A DNA stretch of 64,000 bases from Amycolatopsis coloradensis (GCF_001953865.1 NZ_MQUQ01000002.1:52047-116046); one strand, 5' to 3'; positions 54,376 to 63,715 are shown, numbered from the stretch's first letter. Notes: generated from the letters alone by a model not told the origin. Made by a program: numbers and translations.

Positions 54376-55338
54376 GTGAAGGCGATCGTCCAGAACGAAT
54401 ACGGCACGACCGATGTTCTCCGGCTGACGGACCTGCCGGAACCCGAAGCGGGGCCGGACGGCGTGGTCGTCCAGGTGCGCGCGGCGGGCGTCGATCCCGG
54501 CGTCCGGCATCTCATGGAGGGGACGCCGTACCTCGTGCGGCTGATGGGGTTCGGAGTCCGCAGACCTAAGGCCCGCGTGCGCGGGCTGGACTTCGCCGGG
54601 ATCGTGCACGCGGTCGGCGAGAACGTGACGGAATTCCGGCCCGGTGACGAGGTTTTCGGTACCTGCCAGGGTTCCTTCGCCGAGTACGCACTGACCACAG
54701 TGGACAAACTCGCGCGGAAGCCCGGGCGGCTCGGCTTCCACGAAGCGGCCGCGGTCCCGATCTCGGCTTTCACGGCGCTCCAGGCACTTCGGGACAAAGG
54801 CGGGATCACGCCCCGGCAGAAGGTCCTCGTCATCGGGGCGGGCGGCGGCGTCGGCGGCTACGCGGTGCAGATCGCCAAGGCGTTCGGCGCGGAGGTCGAC
54901 GGCGTGTGCAGTACGGGCAAGGTGGACCTGGTCCGCTCGCTCGGCGCGGACACCGTCTTCGACTACACCCGCGAGGATTTCACCGGCGGCTACGACGTCA
55001 TCCTCGACACCGCGGGCACCCGGTCGTTGACCTCGCTACGGAAATGCCTCACCCCGCTAGGAACTCTCGTGATCGTCGGCGGCGAAGGCGACGGGAAGTG
55101 GATCGGCCCGGTTGGCCGCAACCTGCGGGCACTGCTCCTCGGGCCGTTCGTCAAGCACAAGCTGCGCGGCCTGTTCTCGACGGAGAACCGCGAAGATCTC
55201 GAGACCCTGCGCGCGCTCATCGAGGAAGGGAAACTGGCACCGGTCATCGACCGGACCTACTCGCTGGCCGAGGTCCCCGAAGCCATCCGTTACGCGGGCG
55301 AGGGTCATGTGCGCGGCAAGGTCGTCATCACCGTGTGA
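54376..55338 (+). CDS. Zinc-free MDR-family NAD(P)H oxidoreductase (quinone reductase-like)
   Basis: The 320-residue protein belongs to the medium-chain dehydrogenase/reductase family: a GroES-like half (RGLDFAGIVHAVGENVTEFR, GDEVFGTCQGSFAEYAL) and a Rossmann half with VLVIGAGGGVGGYAVQIAKA. The Cys/His zinc ligands of alcohol dehydrogenases are absent, as in quinone oxidoreductases. It likely reduces quinones or enals with NADPH. AAAGAGG lies 6 nt before the GTG start, so it is translated independently though placed in the XRE operon. Oxidative or electrophile stress would be a sensible inducer; this is inference. Confidence 0.85.
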   Translation: MKAIVQNEYGTTDVLRLTDLPEPEAGPDGVVVQVRAAGVDPGVRHLMEGTPYLVRLMGFGVRRPKARVRGLDFAGIVHAVGENVTEFRPGDEVFGTCQGSFAEYALTTVDKLARKPGRLGFHEAAAVPISAFTALQALRDKGGITPRQKVLVIGAGGGVGGYAVQIAKAFGAEVDGVCSTGKVDLVRSLGADTVFDYTREDFTGGYDVILDTAGTRSLTSLRKCLTPLGTLVIVGGEGDGKWIGPVGRNLRALLLGPFVKHKLRGLFSTENREDLETLRALIEEGKLAPVIDRTYSLAEVPEAIRYAGEGHVRGKVVITV

Positions 55339-55437
55339 ACTCCTCCGGCAAGAGTTTTCCCGCGCGTTCACCTCCGGCCATCTTGGGCGTGTTCGGTGTC
55401 GTGGAGCGACCCACCACAACAGCCAGGGAGACCACCG

Positions 55438-56976
55438 ATGTCCGTCAACCGCCGGGACCTGTTACGAGGCGCCGCCACCGCCGGTGCGCTGGGGCTGGCC
55501 TGGCCGTTGAGTTCGCGGATGACCGTCGCCCAGGCGGAAGAGGCCGCGGCGGCGCTGGGGGCGAGCTGGGACGAGGCGCCGTTCACCCTCGGCATCGCGT
55601 CCGGCGACCCGGTCCCGCACGGCGTCGTGCTCTGGACCAGGCTCGCGCCGAAGCCGATGGAGTTCGAGCAGCCGCTGCCGGACACCGTCGAGGTCGGCTG
55701 GGAGGTCGCCGCCGATCGTGGGTTCCGCCGCCGCGTGGCGCGCGGCACGGTGGCGGCCACCGCCGGGCTCGGGCACAGCTTGCACGTTCCGGTGGCCGGG
55801 CTCGAGCCCGGCGAGCAGTACTTCTACCGCTTCCACGCCCTCGGCAAGGTCAGCCGGACCGGGCGCACCCGCACCGCCCCGGTCGGGCCGGTCCGGCGAG
55901 TGCGGTTCGCCTCGGCGAACTGCCAGGCGTTCCACGACGGGTTCTACGCGGCGCACGCCGGGATCGCGCGGGAGGACCTCGATTTCGTCGTCCACCTCGG
56001 TGACTACGTCTACGAGCACGGCCAGGTCGGCGGCAACCCGCTGCGCGACCACGAAGGCCCCGAGGTGCTGACCCTGCCCGCGTACCGGCGTCGGCACGCG
56101 CTCTACAAGTCCGACCCGTCGCTGCGGGACGCGCACGCGGCCCACCCCTGGTTCATCACCTGGGACGACCACGAGGTCGTCAACGACTACAGCGGCACCA
56201 CGCCATCGCTGCGGGCACGGCGGTCGGCGGCGTATCAGGCCTGGTACGAGCACATGCCCGTGCGGCCGGACCACCCCGAGACGCCGAGGATCCACCGGCG
56301 GCGCGGCTGGGGCGACCTGCTTGATCTGTCCATTTTGGACCTCCGCCAGTACCGGTCGGCACAGAACCTGCCCGACGGCACGATCCTCGGCGCGGACCAG
56401 AAGGCCTGGCTCAAGGACCAGGTGACCGGCGCGGGCGAGGCGTGGCACTGCTGGGTCAACTCGATCATGCTGAGCCAACTGGCGAAGCCGGGTGGCGGCG
56501 GCTACATGTTCACCGACCAGTGGGACGGCTTCCTCGCCGAACGCAAGGAGGTGCTGACCCACGTGGCGAACAGCGGCCTCGAAGACTTCGTGGTGATCAC
56601 CGGCGACTGGCATTCCGCGTTCGTCGACGACATCCGCCCGGACTTCGCGGACCCGGCGACCCCGGTGATCGGGACGGAGTTCACCGCGCACTCGGTCTCC
56701 TCCGGCGCCTACTCCCCCGAATGGAACGCCACGAACGGGCCGAAGATGGGCGCGGCGAACCCGCACCTCCAGTACTTCGAGGGCAACCGGTACGGCTACG
56801 ACGTCTACGAGGTCACCCCGCGCCGCTGGAGCACGCACATGCGGGTGATCGGGGACCGGCGCGACCCGCGTTCGCCGGTCAGCACCCTGACGACGTTCCA
56901 CGTCGACCGCGGCAGGCCGGGGTCCTATGAGGACCGGTCGACGATCACGTCACCGGCGCAATACAGGCGCCGCTAG
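55438..56976 (+). CDS. phoD: Tat-exported alkaline phosphatase D (PhoD-like)
   Basis: The 512-residue protein begins with a twin-arginine signal (SVNRRDLLRGAATAGALGLA). A fibronectin-like N-terminal PhoD domain (about 45-145; FTLGIASGDPVPHGVVLWTR) precedes the metallophosphatase domain with ASANCQAFHDGFY, HLGDYVYEHG, TWDDHEVVNDYSG and TGDWHSAFVDD. These supply the Fe/Ca ligands of Bacillus PhoD-type phosphodiesterases. It should release phosphate from phosphodiesters such as teichoic acids outside the cell. The ATG at 55438 has GGGAG 8 nt upstream. No Pho box was recognised. Confidence 0.92.
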   Translation: MSVNRRDLLRGAATAGALGLAWPLSSRMTVAQAEEAAAALGASWDEAPFTLGIASGDPVPHGVVLWTRLAPKPMEFEQPLPDTVEVGWEVAADRGFRRRVARGTVAATAGLGHSLHVPVAGLEPGEQYFYRFHALGKVSRTGRTRTAPVGPVRRVRFASANCQAFHDGFYAAHAGIAREDLDFVVHLGDYVYEHGQVGGNPLRDHEGPEVLTLPAYRRRHALYKSDPSLRDAHAAHPWFITWDDHEVVNDYSGTTPSLRARRSAAYQAWYEHMPVRPDHPETPRIHRRRGWGDLLDLSILDLRQYRSAQNLPDGTILGADQKAWLKDQVTGAGEAWHCWVNSIMLSQLAKPGGGGYMFTDQWDGFLAERKEVLTHVANSGLEDFVVITGDWHSAFVDDIRPDFADPATPVIGTEFTAHSVSSGAYSPEWNATNGPKMGAANPHLQYFEGNRYGYDVYEVTPRRWSTHMRVIGDRRDPRSPVSTLTTFHVDRGRPGSYEDRSTITSPAQYRRR

Positions 56977-57292
56977 ACCAAAAGGGCGAACTCAGAAGGT
57001 GGCGGGGGACGCTCTTCCGGAGCAGCGCTTTGATCTTGGCCGCCCTCGGTGGCCGGAAACCTGGCCGGTTCACCGGCCTCCGCTCGGCGAAAGAATTTCC
57101 CTGACCTGTTTCTCCCTGCCGAGGCCATCGGAAACCTGTCGAGTGGTCGCCCACCGCGCGTCGGGATCCTCCTAGTGGTACACCGTCGGACATCGGGTCC
57201 AGCTCGGTTCGGACCGTCGACGGCGGAAGGTCGCGGCGGACTGCTTTCGAGCGCCTATGTCGCCGGGTATCACGTAGACGATTTCCACTGTT
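56977..57292. other. 316-bp gap between convergent genes
   Basis: No gene is supported. GGCCGG-TTCA-CCGGCC (57063-57078) is a compact GC hairpin that could end the phoD transcript. The string CGGAAACCTG occurs twice (near 57054 and 57129). The rest shows no clear signal. Confidence 0.4.
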
Positions 57293-58165
57293 TCAAGAAC
57301 ACGATGGTGATCTTGACCCGGATCCCCACCGGTCCACTTCCGCGGTAAGCCAGCGATGCAGGGAAAAGGCCAGTTCGACCGGCGTGTCGTACTGGATCAG
57401 GTGCCCGGCCTCCGGGATGACGTCCAGGAGGGCGCCGGGGATCGCGTTCACGAGTTGTTCCGCCCTGTCCACCGGGATCCACGTGTCGTCCGCGCCCCAG
57501 ATCACCTTCACCGGCAACGCGAGTTCGGGATAGCGGTCCTGGATCTCGTCGGTGTACCGGACGTCCGCCTCGGCGATCTGCCGGTAGAAGGCGCGTTGCC
57601 CCTCCTCGTCCAGCCAAGGCCCGGTCAGCGTGGCCAGCTGGGCGCCGGTGAGACCACGATGGGAGGCCGTCCCGATGTAGGACTCGAGCGCACCCTGGTG
57701 CACTGTCGGGGGTTGCGCCTGGAAGACCTCGGCGTTCTCCGCGACGAGCCGGAAGAATTCCGAACCCCACGGCCGCAGCGCGACGACGTCCACCAAGGCG
57801 AGCGAGGCGTACTCGGCACCGTGCAGCAGCTTCGCGCGCAGGGCAACAGCCCCGCCGTAGTCATGGGCGATCACATGCGGGGCCGTCAGCCCCCAATGCC
57901 CGAGCAGGTCGGCGAAAAGCTCACCCTGCGTCCCGAGATCGACGGCGTGGCCTGGCTCCTTCGACGAACGGCCGTACCCCGGCATGTCCCAGACATGGAC
58001 GGTGAACTCCTCGCTGAGCGCCCGCGCGAAAGGCGCCCACAGCTGCGCCGACCACGGTGTCCCGTGGCACAGCACCACCGGGGCGCCCTCGCCGAGGCGT
58101 TCCCACGCCACCGAACGGCCGCGCCACTCGTACGTCCGCGACAACTCCAGTTCGCCGAAACCCAT
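57293..58165 (-). CDS. Alpha/beta hydrolase with Asp nucleophile (dehalogenase/epoxide hydrolase-like)
   Basis: The 290-residue protein has VVLCHGTPWSAQLWAPF (oxyanion HGTP), VHVWDMPGYGRSS, and a nucleophile elbow VIAHDYGGAVALRAK in which Asp stands where Ser is usual. Asp nucleophiles mark haloalkane dehalogenases, fluoroacetate dehalogenases and epoxide hydrolases. The acid is in VIWGADDTWIPVDRAE and the His in PEAGHLIQYDTP. The C-terminal 12 residues (WGSGSRSPSCS) are low-complexity and may be a frayed end. TACGAT (58173-58178) is 7 nt before the ATG at 58165, a leaderless start. Confidence 0.85.
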   Translation of the reverse strand: MGFGELELSRTYEWRGRSVAWERLGEGAPVVLCHGTPWSAQLWAPFARALSEEFTVHVWDMPGYGRSSKEPGHAVDLGTQGELFADLLGHWGLTAPHVIAHDYGGAVALRAKLLHGAEYASLALVDVVALRPWGSEFFRLVAENAEVFQAQPPTVHQGALESYIGTASHRGLTGAQLATLTGPWLDEEGQRAFYRQIAEADVRYTDEIQDRYPELALPVKVIWGADDTWIPVDRAEQLVNAIPGALLDVIPEAGHLIQYDTPVELAFSLHRWLTAEVDRWGSGSRSPSCS

Positions 58166-58192
58166 GATCGCGATCGTAGTGGCGCCGCCCGC

Positions 58193-59098
58193 TCAGTCGG
58201 GCAGATGCAGTTCCGTATGCCGTTTGGACAGCATCTCCGCCAGCTCCCGGAGTTTGATGTTCATATTCTGCGACGTGTGCCGCAGGACCTCGAACGCCTC
58301 CGCCGCGTCGATCCCGCGCCGCGCCATCAGGATGCCCTTGGCCTGCCCGATCGCGTCCCTGCTGTCGAGCGCCTGCTGGAGCTGTTCCTCCTGGAGTTGA
58401 CCGCGCGTGACCGCGTGCGTGGTCGCCAGCGCCAGCGACGCGTGCGTCGCCAGCAGCAACAACACGTCCCTGTCGGTCCTGGCGATGCCGTGCGGACTGC
58501 GCGAGTAGACGTTCAGCGCGCCCGAAAGCTGCGAACTCGACGCTTCCGGCAGCAAGGCCGTCGAGACCAGCGAGTGGAAGCCGAGCGCCGCCGCGGCGGG
58601 CCCGAACCGCGGCCAGCGGGCGTCTTCGGCGAGATTGTCGCTGAAGGCCGCCGCCGGCCCCGAAGCCCGCGCGGCTTCGACGCAGGCCCCCTCGCTGTAC
58701 TGGTACTGCAACTGATCCAGTTCGCCGGCGATCTCGTCGGTCCGCACCGGCGTGTGGAACCCGCCGTCCGGATCGAGAAGGGTGACACTCACCAAATCCG
58801 CGCCCGGCACCAGGTCACGAGTCGCGAAGACCACTCGTTCGAGTACCGCCGCGACCGAGCCGGAGTCCAGCAGCGCCCTGGTCAGTGCCACGAACTGCGA
58901 AACCAGTGGCCCGGCGATCAGCCGGGCGCCGTTTTCCGAGGTCACCGGCAGTTCGCCGTCGCCGACATCCTCGACGAATCGGTTCTTGTCCTGCTGCCAG
59001 TCGATTTCATCGGCCAAAGCCCGCCTCTCCCACTTCTGCACATCGGCGTGATGCACCACGGGAGTCACCGGCGAGAACCGGCGCCGAGCGCGCACCAT
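58193..59098 (-). CDS. GAF-ANTAR RNA-binding regulator
   Basis: The protein of about 300 residues has a GAF sensor domain (about 65-225; ALLDSGSVAAVLERVVFATR, ADLVSVTLLDPDGGFHTPVR, LGFHSLVSTALLPEASSSQL) and a C-terminal ANTAR domain (about 235-295; LQQALDSRDAIGQAKGILMA, IDAAEAFEVLRHTSQNMNIK). ANTAR proteins bind paired hexaloops in nascent RNA and prevent termination. The start is uncertain: ATG at 59098, or a downstream TTG giving MADEIDWQQDKN with GGGAGAGG 5 nt upstream, which has the better ribosome site. It is divergent from the SpoIIE-like gene. Confidence 0.85.
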   Translation of the reverse strand: MVRARRRFSPVTPVVHHADVQKWERRALADEIDWQQDKNRFVEDVGDGELPVTSENGARLIAGPLVSQFVALTRALLDSGSVAAVLERVVFATRDLVPGADLVSVTLLDPDGGFHTPVRTDEIAGELDQLQYQYSEGACVEAARASGPAAAFSDNLAEDARWPRFGPAAAALGFHSLVSTALLPEASSSQLSGALNVYSRSPHGIARTDRDVLLLLATHASLALATTHAVTRGQLQEEQLQQALDSRDAIGQAKGILMARRGIDAAEAFEVLRHTSQNMNIKLRELAEMLSKRHTELHLPD

Positions 59099-59387
59099 CA
59101 ACCGCCGCAACCAACCCGGTTACCGGCGGATCGGCGCTAACTTCTCAACGCTCAGAACCGCTTTCGGAAGCCGACCTTAGCCGAATGCGATCACCCCGCC
59201 TACCGCGACCCACGTTCGGCCTGTCCCGGTTCTGTCGGTCAGGTCACGCCGTCGACGAACCGTTCCGCCACCTGGCGTAACCCGCTCCTCGCCCAACCGG
59301 GCGTGGTTCGGGCGCCGACTCATGTTTCGCACCGGCTTCCGATTGGTATCCGGGTCCAAGGTAGGCGAGTTCGCGGGGGTGATCGTC
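59099..59387. other. 289-bp region between GAF-ANTAR and SpoIIE-like genes
   Basis: The region should hold two divergent promoters. I see no consensus -35/-10 pair. AACCGGGTTGG and related GG/CC-rich strings near 59115 could form weak stems. A frame continues upstream of the SpoIIE-like gene to 59322 but has no ribosome site. Confidence 0.3.
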
Positions 59388-60815
59388 ATGGCTTCGCTCC
59401 AGGCAGAGGAGCAGCGCCGCATCGTAGCGGCGTGTTTCGCGCGCACCGGCCTGACCTTGGAGCAGCTGTGGCTGAGATATTTCGCGCTGGGCGGCGATGT
59501 CAGCGAAGTCGAGCTGGACGGCTTCCTCCAGGGGCTGGCTCCCCTGCCCAGGATCCAGCGGGACATGGTGGCCCACGCGGTCAACGAGCGGCTTGACGAG
59601 GTCGACGGCGCGCACCGGGCGCCATACAGCCGTGAGACCGGTGAGGACACCCGTCCTCGCGGTCCCTTGGCCGCACTGGTGGGGCTGCTCGACGGCGCTC
59701 ACCGGGCCGCACCCGAACGCCTACCCGGGATCATCGCCTCGGCGGGCCAGGCACTGGGCCTCGAGATCGCCGTCTACCTGGTCGACCATGACCAGCGGCA
59801 GCTCGTACCTGTTCCCGGCGGGACGGCGCCCGGCCGTGTACCGCTGGCCATCGAGGCCAGCACCGCGGGCCAGGCGTATCGGCACGCCGGCACCCTGCTG
59901 TTCGAGGAACCGGACGGACCACGCCTGTGGGCCACGCTGCTGGACGGCGACGAGCGCATGGGCGTACTCGAGGTCGAAGCGGGCGCGGACGCCGACCTCC
60001 ACGACCCAGCCTTGCGCATCCAGTGCCGGTGGCTCGCGTCGCTGTCCGGTCATCTCCTCGCCGCCGCGTCGAGGTACGGCGACGGCCTCGACACGCTGAG
60101 GCGGCACCGACGGCGCACTCCCGCCGCGGAGCTGGTCTGGCAGAACCTGCCTCCCTTGACCGCCGCGACGCACACCGTCGTGGTGGCCGGCGGTATCGAG
60201 CCCACCTACGACGTTCGTGGTGTCACGTTCGACTACTCCCTTTCCGAAACGAAGGCGTGGCTGGCGATCTTCGACGCCGGCCGGGACACCCGCTCCGCGA
60301 GCCTGGTGGTCGCGGCGGCGCTCGCGGCCTACCGGTCCGCTCGCCGCCAGGGCCTGGACCTGCGCGGCCAGGAAACCGCTGTCGACAAAGCGCTGTCGAC
60401 GCAGTTCGGCGACGGTGCCCCCGTCCGCGGCGTACTGGCCGAAATGGACCTCACCGGCGGCGGGCTCCGCTACCTCGACGCGGGGCGCGAACCGCCGTTC
60501 GTGCTCGGCGACGAGCCCGAACAGACCACATTGGACAGTGGACGGCGCCCGCCGTTCGGCACCGGACCGCCCGGCCGGATCGCGACCGCCTGGCTACGGC
60601 CGGGAGATCTCCTGGTCCTGCACACCGAGGGCCTCTCGGGCGCGCGTGACACCGACGGCGAACGGTTCGCGTTCGCCACCTGCCTGGCCGACAACGCCGG
60701 ACACGTACCGCCCGAAACCGCCCGGCGGGTGCTTCAGGCGGCGAAAACCCACTGCGGCAACGAGTTCACCGGTGACGCCGGTCTGCTGATCGCGCGCTGG
60801 TCCGGCCGGCCGTGA
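59388..60815 (+). CDS. SpoIIE-type phosphatase-like protein with degenerate active site
   Basis: The 475-residue protein has an N-terminal helical domain (about 1-75; RRIVAACFARTGLTLEQLWL), a GAF-like middle (about 100-235) and a PP2C/SpoIIE domain (about 255-475). Compared with the usual actinobacterial motifs, key metal residues are changed: GGD is RGV in EPTYDVRGVTFDYS, MGHG is GRDT in LAIFDAGRDTRSA, NAGH is DAGR, and TDG is TEG in LVLHTEGLSGARD. It may therefore have little phosphatase activity and act as a binding partner. The ATG at 59388 has GGGGGTG upstream. The divergent GAF-ANTAR gene suggests a shared stress-signalling role. Confidence 0.75.
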   Translation: MASLQAEEQRRIVAACFARTGLTLEQLWLRYFALGGDVSEVELDGFLQGLAPLPRIQRDMVAHAVNERLDEVDGAHRAPYSRETGEDTRPRGPLAALVGLLDGAHRAAPERLPGIIASAGQALGLEIAVYLVDHDQRQLVPVPGGTAPGRVPLAIEASTAGQAYRHAGTLLFEEPDGPRLWATLLDGDERMGVLEVEAGADADLHDPALRIQCRWLASLSGHLLAAASRYGDGLDTLRRHRRRTPAAELVWQNLPPLTAATHTVVVAGGIEPTYDVRGVTFDYSLSETKAWLAIFDAGRDTRSASLVVAAALAAYRSARRQGLDLRGQETAVDKALSTQFGDGAPVRGVLAEMDLTGGGLRYLDAGREPPFVLGDEPEQTTLDSGRRPPFGTGPPGRIATAWLRPGDLLVLHTEGLSGARDTDGERFAFATCLADNAGHVPPETARRVLQAAKTHCGNEFTGDAGLLIARWSGRP

Positions 60816-60821
60816 GACGGC

Positions 60822-61376
60822 TCAGCCGCTGAAATCGACGTCCGTGGTCTCGACCGTCCCTCCCTTCCGGCCCGGCGCGATCTGGTAGCGCCAGTACAGA
60901 TTCGTATGCGCGATGACCTGCTCCGGCTTCGGCGCGCCCCATGCCGATTTGTCCACGGTCGTATGCGCGTCACCGACCAGCGTCGCGTCGTACCCGCGGA
61001 CCAGGGCACCGTGCAGTGTCGAGCGGATGCAGGCGTCGGTCTCCGCCCCGACGACCACCAGCCGTCCGACGCCGCGTTCCGCCAGTACCTTCTCCAGATC
61101 GGTGTCCTCGAACGAGTCGCCATAGGACTTGTGGACGACCGGCTCGGCGTCGGCGCGGGTCAGCTCACCGACGATGTTCCATTCTTCGCTTCCTCGCACG
61201 AGTTCCTCGTCGGAATGCTGCACCCACACGACCGGGACGTCTTCCCGCCGTGCCCTGCCGACGAGAGCGCCGATGTTCGCGACCACCGCGTCGCGCTCGT
61301 GGCCCTCGTCGACGACGCCGTTCTGGACGTCGACGACCAAGAGCGCGGTGTTCGGCCGGTTGTCGAGTGTGGTCAT
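60822..61376 (-). CDS. Isochorismatase-like cysteine hydrolase
   Basis: The 184-residue protein is a single-domain member of the isochorismatase/nicotinamidase superfamily. The catalytic triad is Asp in ALLVVDVQNGVVDEGH, Lys in VVHKSYGDSFEDT, and Cys in VVVGAETDACIRSTLHGAL. It could hydrolyse an amide such as a ureide or nicotinamide-like compound in the cytoplasm; substrate-specific residues are not diagnostic. The ATG at 61376 has AGGAGGGA about 10 nt upstream. It converges with the SpoIIE-like gene with only 6 bp between stops. Confidence 0.9.
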   Translation of the reverse strand: MTTLDNRPNTALLVVDVQNGVVDEGHERDAVVANIGALVGRARREDVPVVWVQHSDEELVRGSEEWNIVGELTRADAEPVVHKSYGDSFEDTDLEKVLAERGVGRLVVVGAETDACIRSTLHGALVRGYDATLVGDAHTTVDKSAWGAPKPEQVIAHTNLYWRYQIAPGRKGGTVETTDVDFSG

Positions 61377-61444
61377 GACGGGGTGTCCCTCCTGGTCAGG
61401 CTGTCGGGAAGACCCTAGACCGGCCCACCGACAAGAACCGGCGA

Positions 61445-62278
61445 TCAAGCCGCCGGGACGGCCAAGGCCTTCGCGTTCCGCTGGACGTCGGACCACGCCC
61501 CGTCCCGGCACAATCCGCAGGACGGACCGAAGAACTCCGCACGGGCTCGCTCGTCACCGGACAACCAGAACCGGAACCACGCCGTGACCGCGCCGCGGAA
61601 CCCGCCTCCGTCACCGGTGGGCGTGAAATGGGTCGCGCCGGCGAGTTCGCCGTAGATCGCGGGTACCTGGGTCGCGAGGCGGTACCGCGGGATGACCAGC
61701 AGCGCGGGAACGACGATGATGTCGAACTGGCCACCGAGGAAGAACGAAGGCCCCTTCAACGCCGTCGCGGAGCCCTGCGGCCCCGGCTCGATCGGGATCG
61801 TGGTGGTGACGCGAGGATCCGCACCGGCCGCGATCGCCCCGCCACCGCCCTGGGAATGGCCGGTCGCACCGATGTGCGCGGTGTCGATCTTGCCTTGGTA
61901 ACGACTGCCGGGGCGCGAGTTCTCGGCGATCAGGGTCGTGGCCCCGGCCAGAATCTCCTTGCCTGAACCCGCGTTCGGCGTGTCGGTGGCCGCGACCACG
62001 AAACCGTGTGAGGCCAGATGACGCAACAGGCCGTCGTAGATCCCCGGGTTCGCGCCGGTGCCGTTGCCCCACAGGATCACCGGGTGCTTCTCCAGCCGCG
62101 AGGGCCGGTACACCGTGTGCGTATCGTCGAGGGCTTCGACGGTCACCTCGAAGGGCCCCGGTTTGCTCCACTGGTCCGCGATCCCGGTCGTGGCCGTGGC
62201 CGTCGCGGTGGGCGTGATGCCCACGGTCGCGAGCACGACCATCCCGGCGATCAGTGTCCGTGCGCGAAGTCTCCCCAT
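61445..62278 (-). CDS. Secreted alpha/beta hydrolase (dienelactone hydrolase/cutinase-like)
   Basis: The 277-residue protein has a signal peptide (MGRLRARTLIAGMVVLATVG to TATATA, about 1-28) and an alpha/beta hydrolase domain. Motifs: HPVILWGNGTGANPGIYDGL (oxyanion strand), HGFVVAATDTPNAGSGKEI, and the nucleophile elbow IGATGHSQGGGGAI (Ser). The catalytic His is likely in ELAGATHFTPTG, and the acid in LGGQFDIIV. A C-terminal CGLC pair could form a disulfide. Similar secreted enzymes cut esters or polyesters. ATG at 62278 is preferred; GTG at 62287 is possible. Confidence 0.82.
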   Translation of the reverse strand: MGRLRARTLIAGMVVLATVGITPTATATATTGIADQWSKPGPFEVTVEALDDTHTVYRPSRLEKHPVILWGNGTGANPGIYDGLLRHLASHGFVVAATDTPNAGSGKEILAGATTLIAENSRPGSRYQGKIDTAHIGATGHSQGGGGAIAAGADPRVTTTIPIEPGPQGSATALKGPSFFLGGQFDIIVVPALLVIPRYRLATQVPAIYGELAGATHFTPTGDGGGFRGAVTAWFRFWLSGDERARAEFFGPSCGLCRDGAWSDVQRNAKALAVPAA

Positions 62279-62370
62279 GGTGGTCACCGTCCTGGTCCGT
62301 CCGGGCCCCGTTGCCCGCGACGTTCCCTTCCCAGGGTGTCGGTCCGGTCACCGTAGGTCCATGGGGCCGA

Positions 62371-62399
62371 TCACAAGAACGGGCGAACGAGTCTTGTGA
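62371..62399. promoter_or_regulatory. TCACAAGA/TCTTGTGA inverted repeat upstream of secreted hydrolase
   Basis: Exact 8-bp arms (62371-62378 and 62392-62399) are separated by 13 bp, about 95 bp before the hydrolase start. AGGTC-GGCT-GACCT lies close by (about 62412-62425). Both are operator-like; the regulator is unknown. Confidence 0.45.
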
Positions 62400-62493
62400 C
62401 CGGGCCCAAAAGCAGGTCGGCTGACCTGTTCGGGTCAGGGCGGGCAGGCCAAGATGGCGTAGGGACGTGATCGGGTGGACGACACGCGGCCCC

Positions 62494-63678
62494 TCAGCAG
62501 ACGAACGCCGACAGCCCGTCGAGCAACCTGTCGACGTCCTCGGCGCTGGTGTACGGCGCCAGCCCGACCCGGAGCGCCGGGTCCTCCAGCTTCAAGGCCG
62601 CGAAGACTTCGTGGGCGTAGAAAGACCCCGCCGGGGCGACGATCCTCCGTTCGGCGAGATGCCGTTGGGCTTCGCGCTCACGTCCGCCGAGGCCCATCAG
62701 GACGGTCGGGGTCCGGTCGGCCGCCCTGCAGTGGACGGTGACAGCGTCTCCCAGCCCTTCTTCCAGCCTGGCGCGCAGCGCGCTTTCGTGGTCGTGCAAG
62801 GAATTCAGCGAGTTCGTCAGCCGGTCCCGCCGCGATCCGCCCGTTCCCGGGTCGAGGGTGGCGAGGAAGTTCACCGCGGCCGTCGCGCCCGCGAGGATCT
62901 CGTAGGGCAGGGTGCCGAATTCGAAGCGTTCGGGCACGGCGTCGGGCGAAGGCAGGAGCTTGTCCGGTTCGACGGTTTCGAGGAGGGCGGGCGACGCGCC
63001 GAGCACCCCGCAGTGCGGGCCGAGGAACTTGTACGGCGAGCAGACGAAGAAATCCGCTCCCAGCGCGGGAACGTCCACCAGGTCATGGGCGGCGAAATGC
63101 ACACCGTCGACGAACACCAGCGCCCCGGCGTCGTGGGCGAGATCGGCGATCCGGCGGATCGGCGGCTTGGTGCCGAGGACGTTCGAGGCCGCCGTGACCG
63201 CGACCAGCCTCGTCCGCTCGGTGAGGGCGAGGGAATCGAGGTCGAGTTCGGTGGTTTCGGGGTCGATGTCGATCCAGCGGACGGTCATCCCGGCACGTTC
63301 GGCGGCCTGGACCCAGGGCCGGACGTTGGCGTCGTGATCGAGGCGGCTGACGACGATCTCGTCGCCCTCACGCCAGTTTTTGGCCAGGTGCCGGGAAAAG
63401 TCGTATGTCAGCTGGGTGGCGCTCCGGCCGTGGACGACGCCTTCGGCAGGCACGCCGAGGAAGTCGGCGTAGGCGGCGCGGAAACCCGCGACGGCGTTCT
63501 CGGCGTTGAGTTCGGACGGGCTGCCCGTGCCCCGGTTCGACAGCGGACCGGCCAGCGTGTCGGCGATGGCGTCGGCGACGGGCCGGGGTGTCTGAGTGCC
63601 CGCGGGTCCGTCGAAGAAGGCGATTCCGCTGGAGAGGGACGGGAAATGGCGCCGGAGAGCGGCGACGTCGATGGCCAT
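62494..63678 (-). CDS. Cysteine desulfurase-like aminotransferase (class V)
   Basis: The 394-residue protein is a fold-type I PLP enzyme of the cysteine-desulfurase-like group: FDGPAGTQTPRPVADAIADT, VVHGRSATQLTYDFSRHLAK, EIVVSRLDHDANVRPWVQAA, VAVTAASNVLGTKPPIRRIA, Asp in LVFVDGVHFAAHDLVD, and the PLP Lys in FFVCSPYKFLGPHCGVLG. The mobile loop with catalytic Cys found in true IscS/SufS is not evident, so a transaminase or lyase role is as likely. No iron-sulfur genes are nearby. The ATG at 63678 is supported by the start of the conserved FPSLSSGIAFFDGPAG region soon after. Confidence 0.85.
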   Translation of the reverse strand: MAIDVAALRRHFPSLSSGIAFFDGPAGTQTPRPVADAIADTLAGPLSNRGTGSPSELNAENAVAGFRAAYADFLGVPAEGVVHGRSATQLTYDFSRHLAKNWREGDEIVVSRLDHDANVRPWVQAAERAGMTVRWIDIDPETTELDLDSLALTERTRLVAVTAASNVLGTKPPIRRIADLAHDAGALVFVDGVHFAAHDLVDVPALGADFFVCSPYKFLGPHCGVLGASPALLETVEPDKLLPSPDAVPERFEFGTLPYEILAGATAAVNFLATLDPGTGGSRRDRLTNSLNSLHDHESALRARLEEGLGDAVTVHCRAADRTPTVLMGLGGREREAQRHLAERRIVAPAGSFYAHEVFAALKLEDPALRVGLAPYTSAEDVDRLLDGLSAFVC

Positions 63679-63715
63679 GCCCTCGACTCTTACATCCGGC
63701 GAGGGACGGAGTAAA

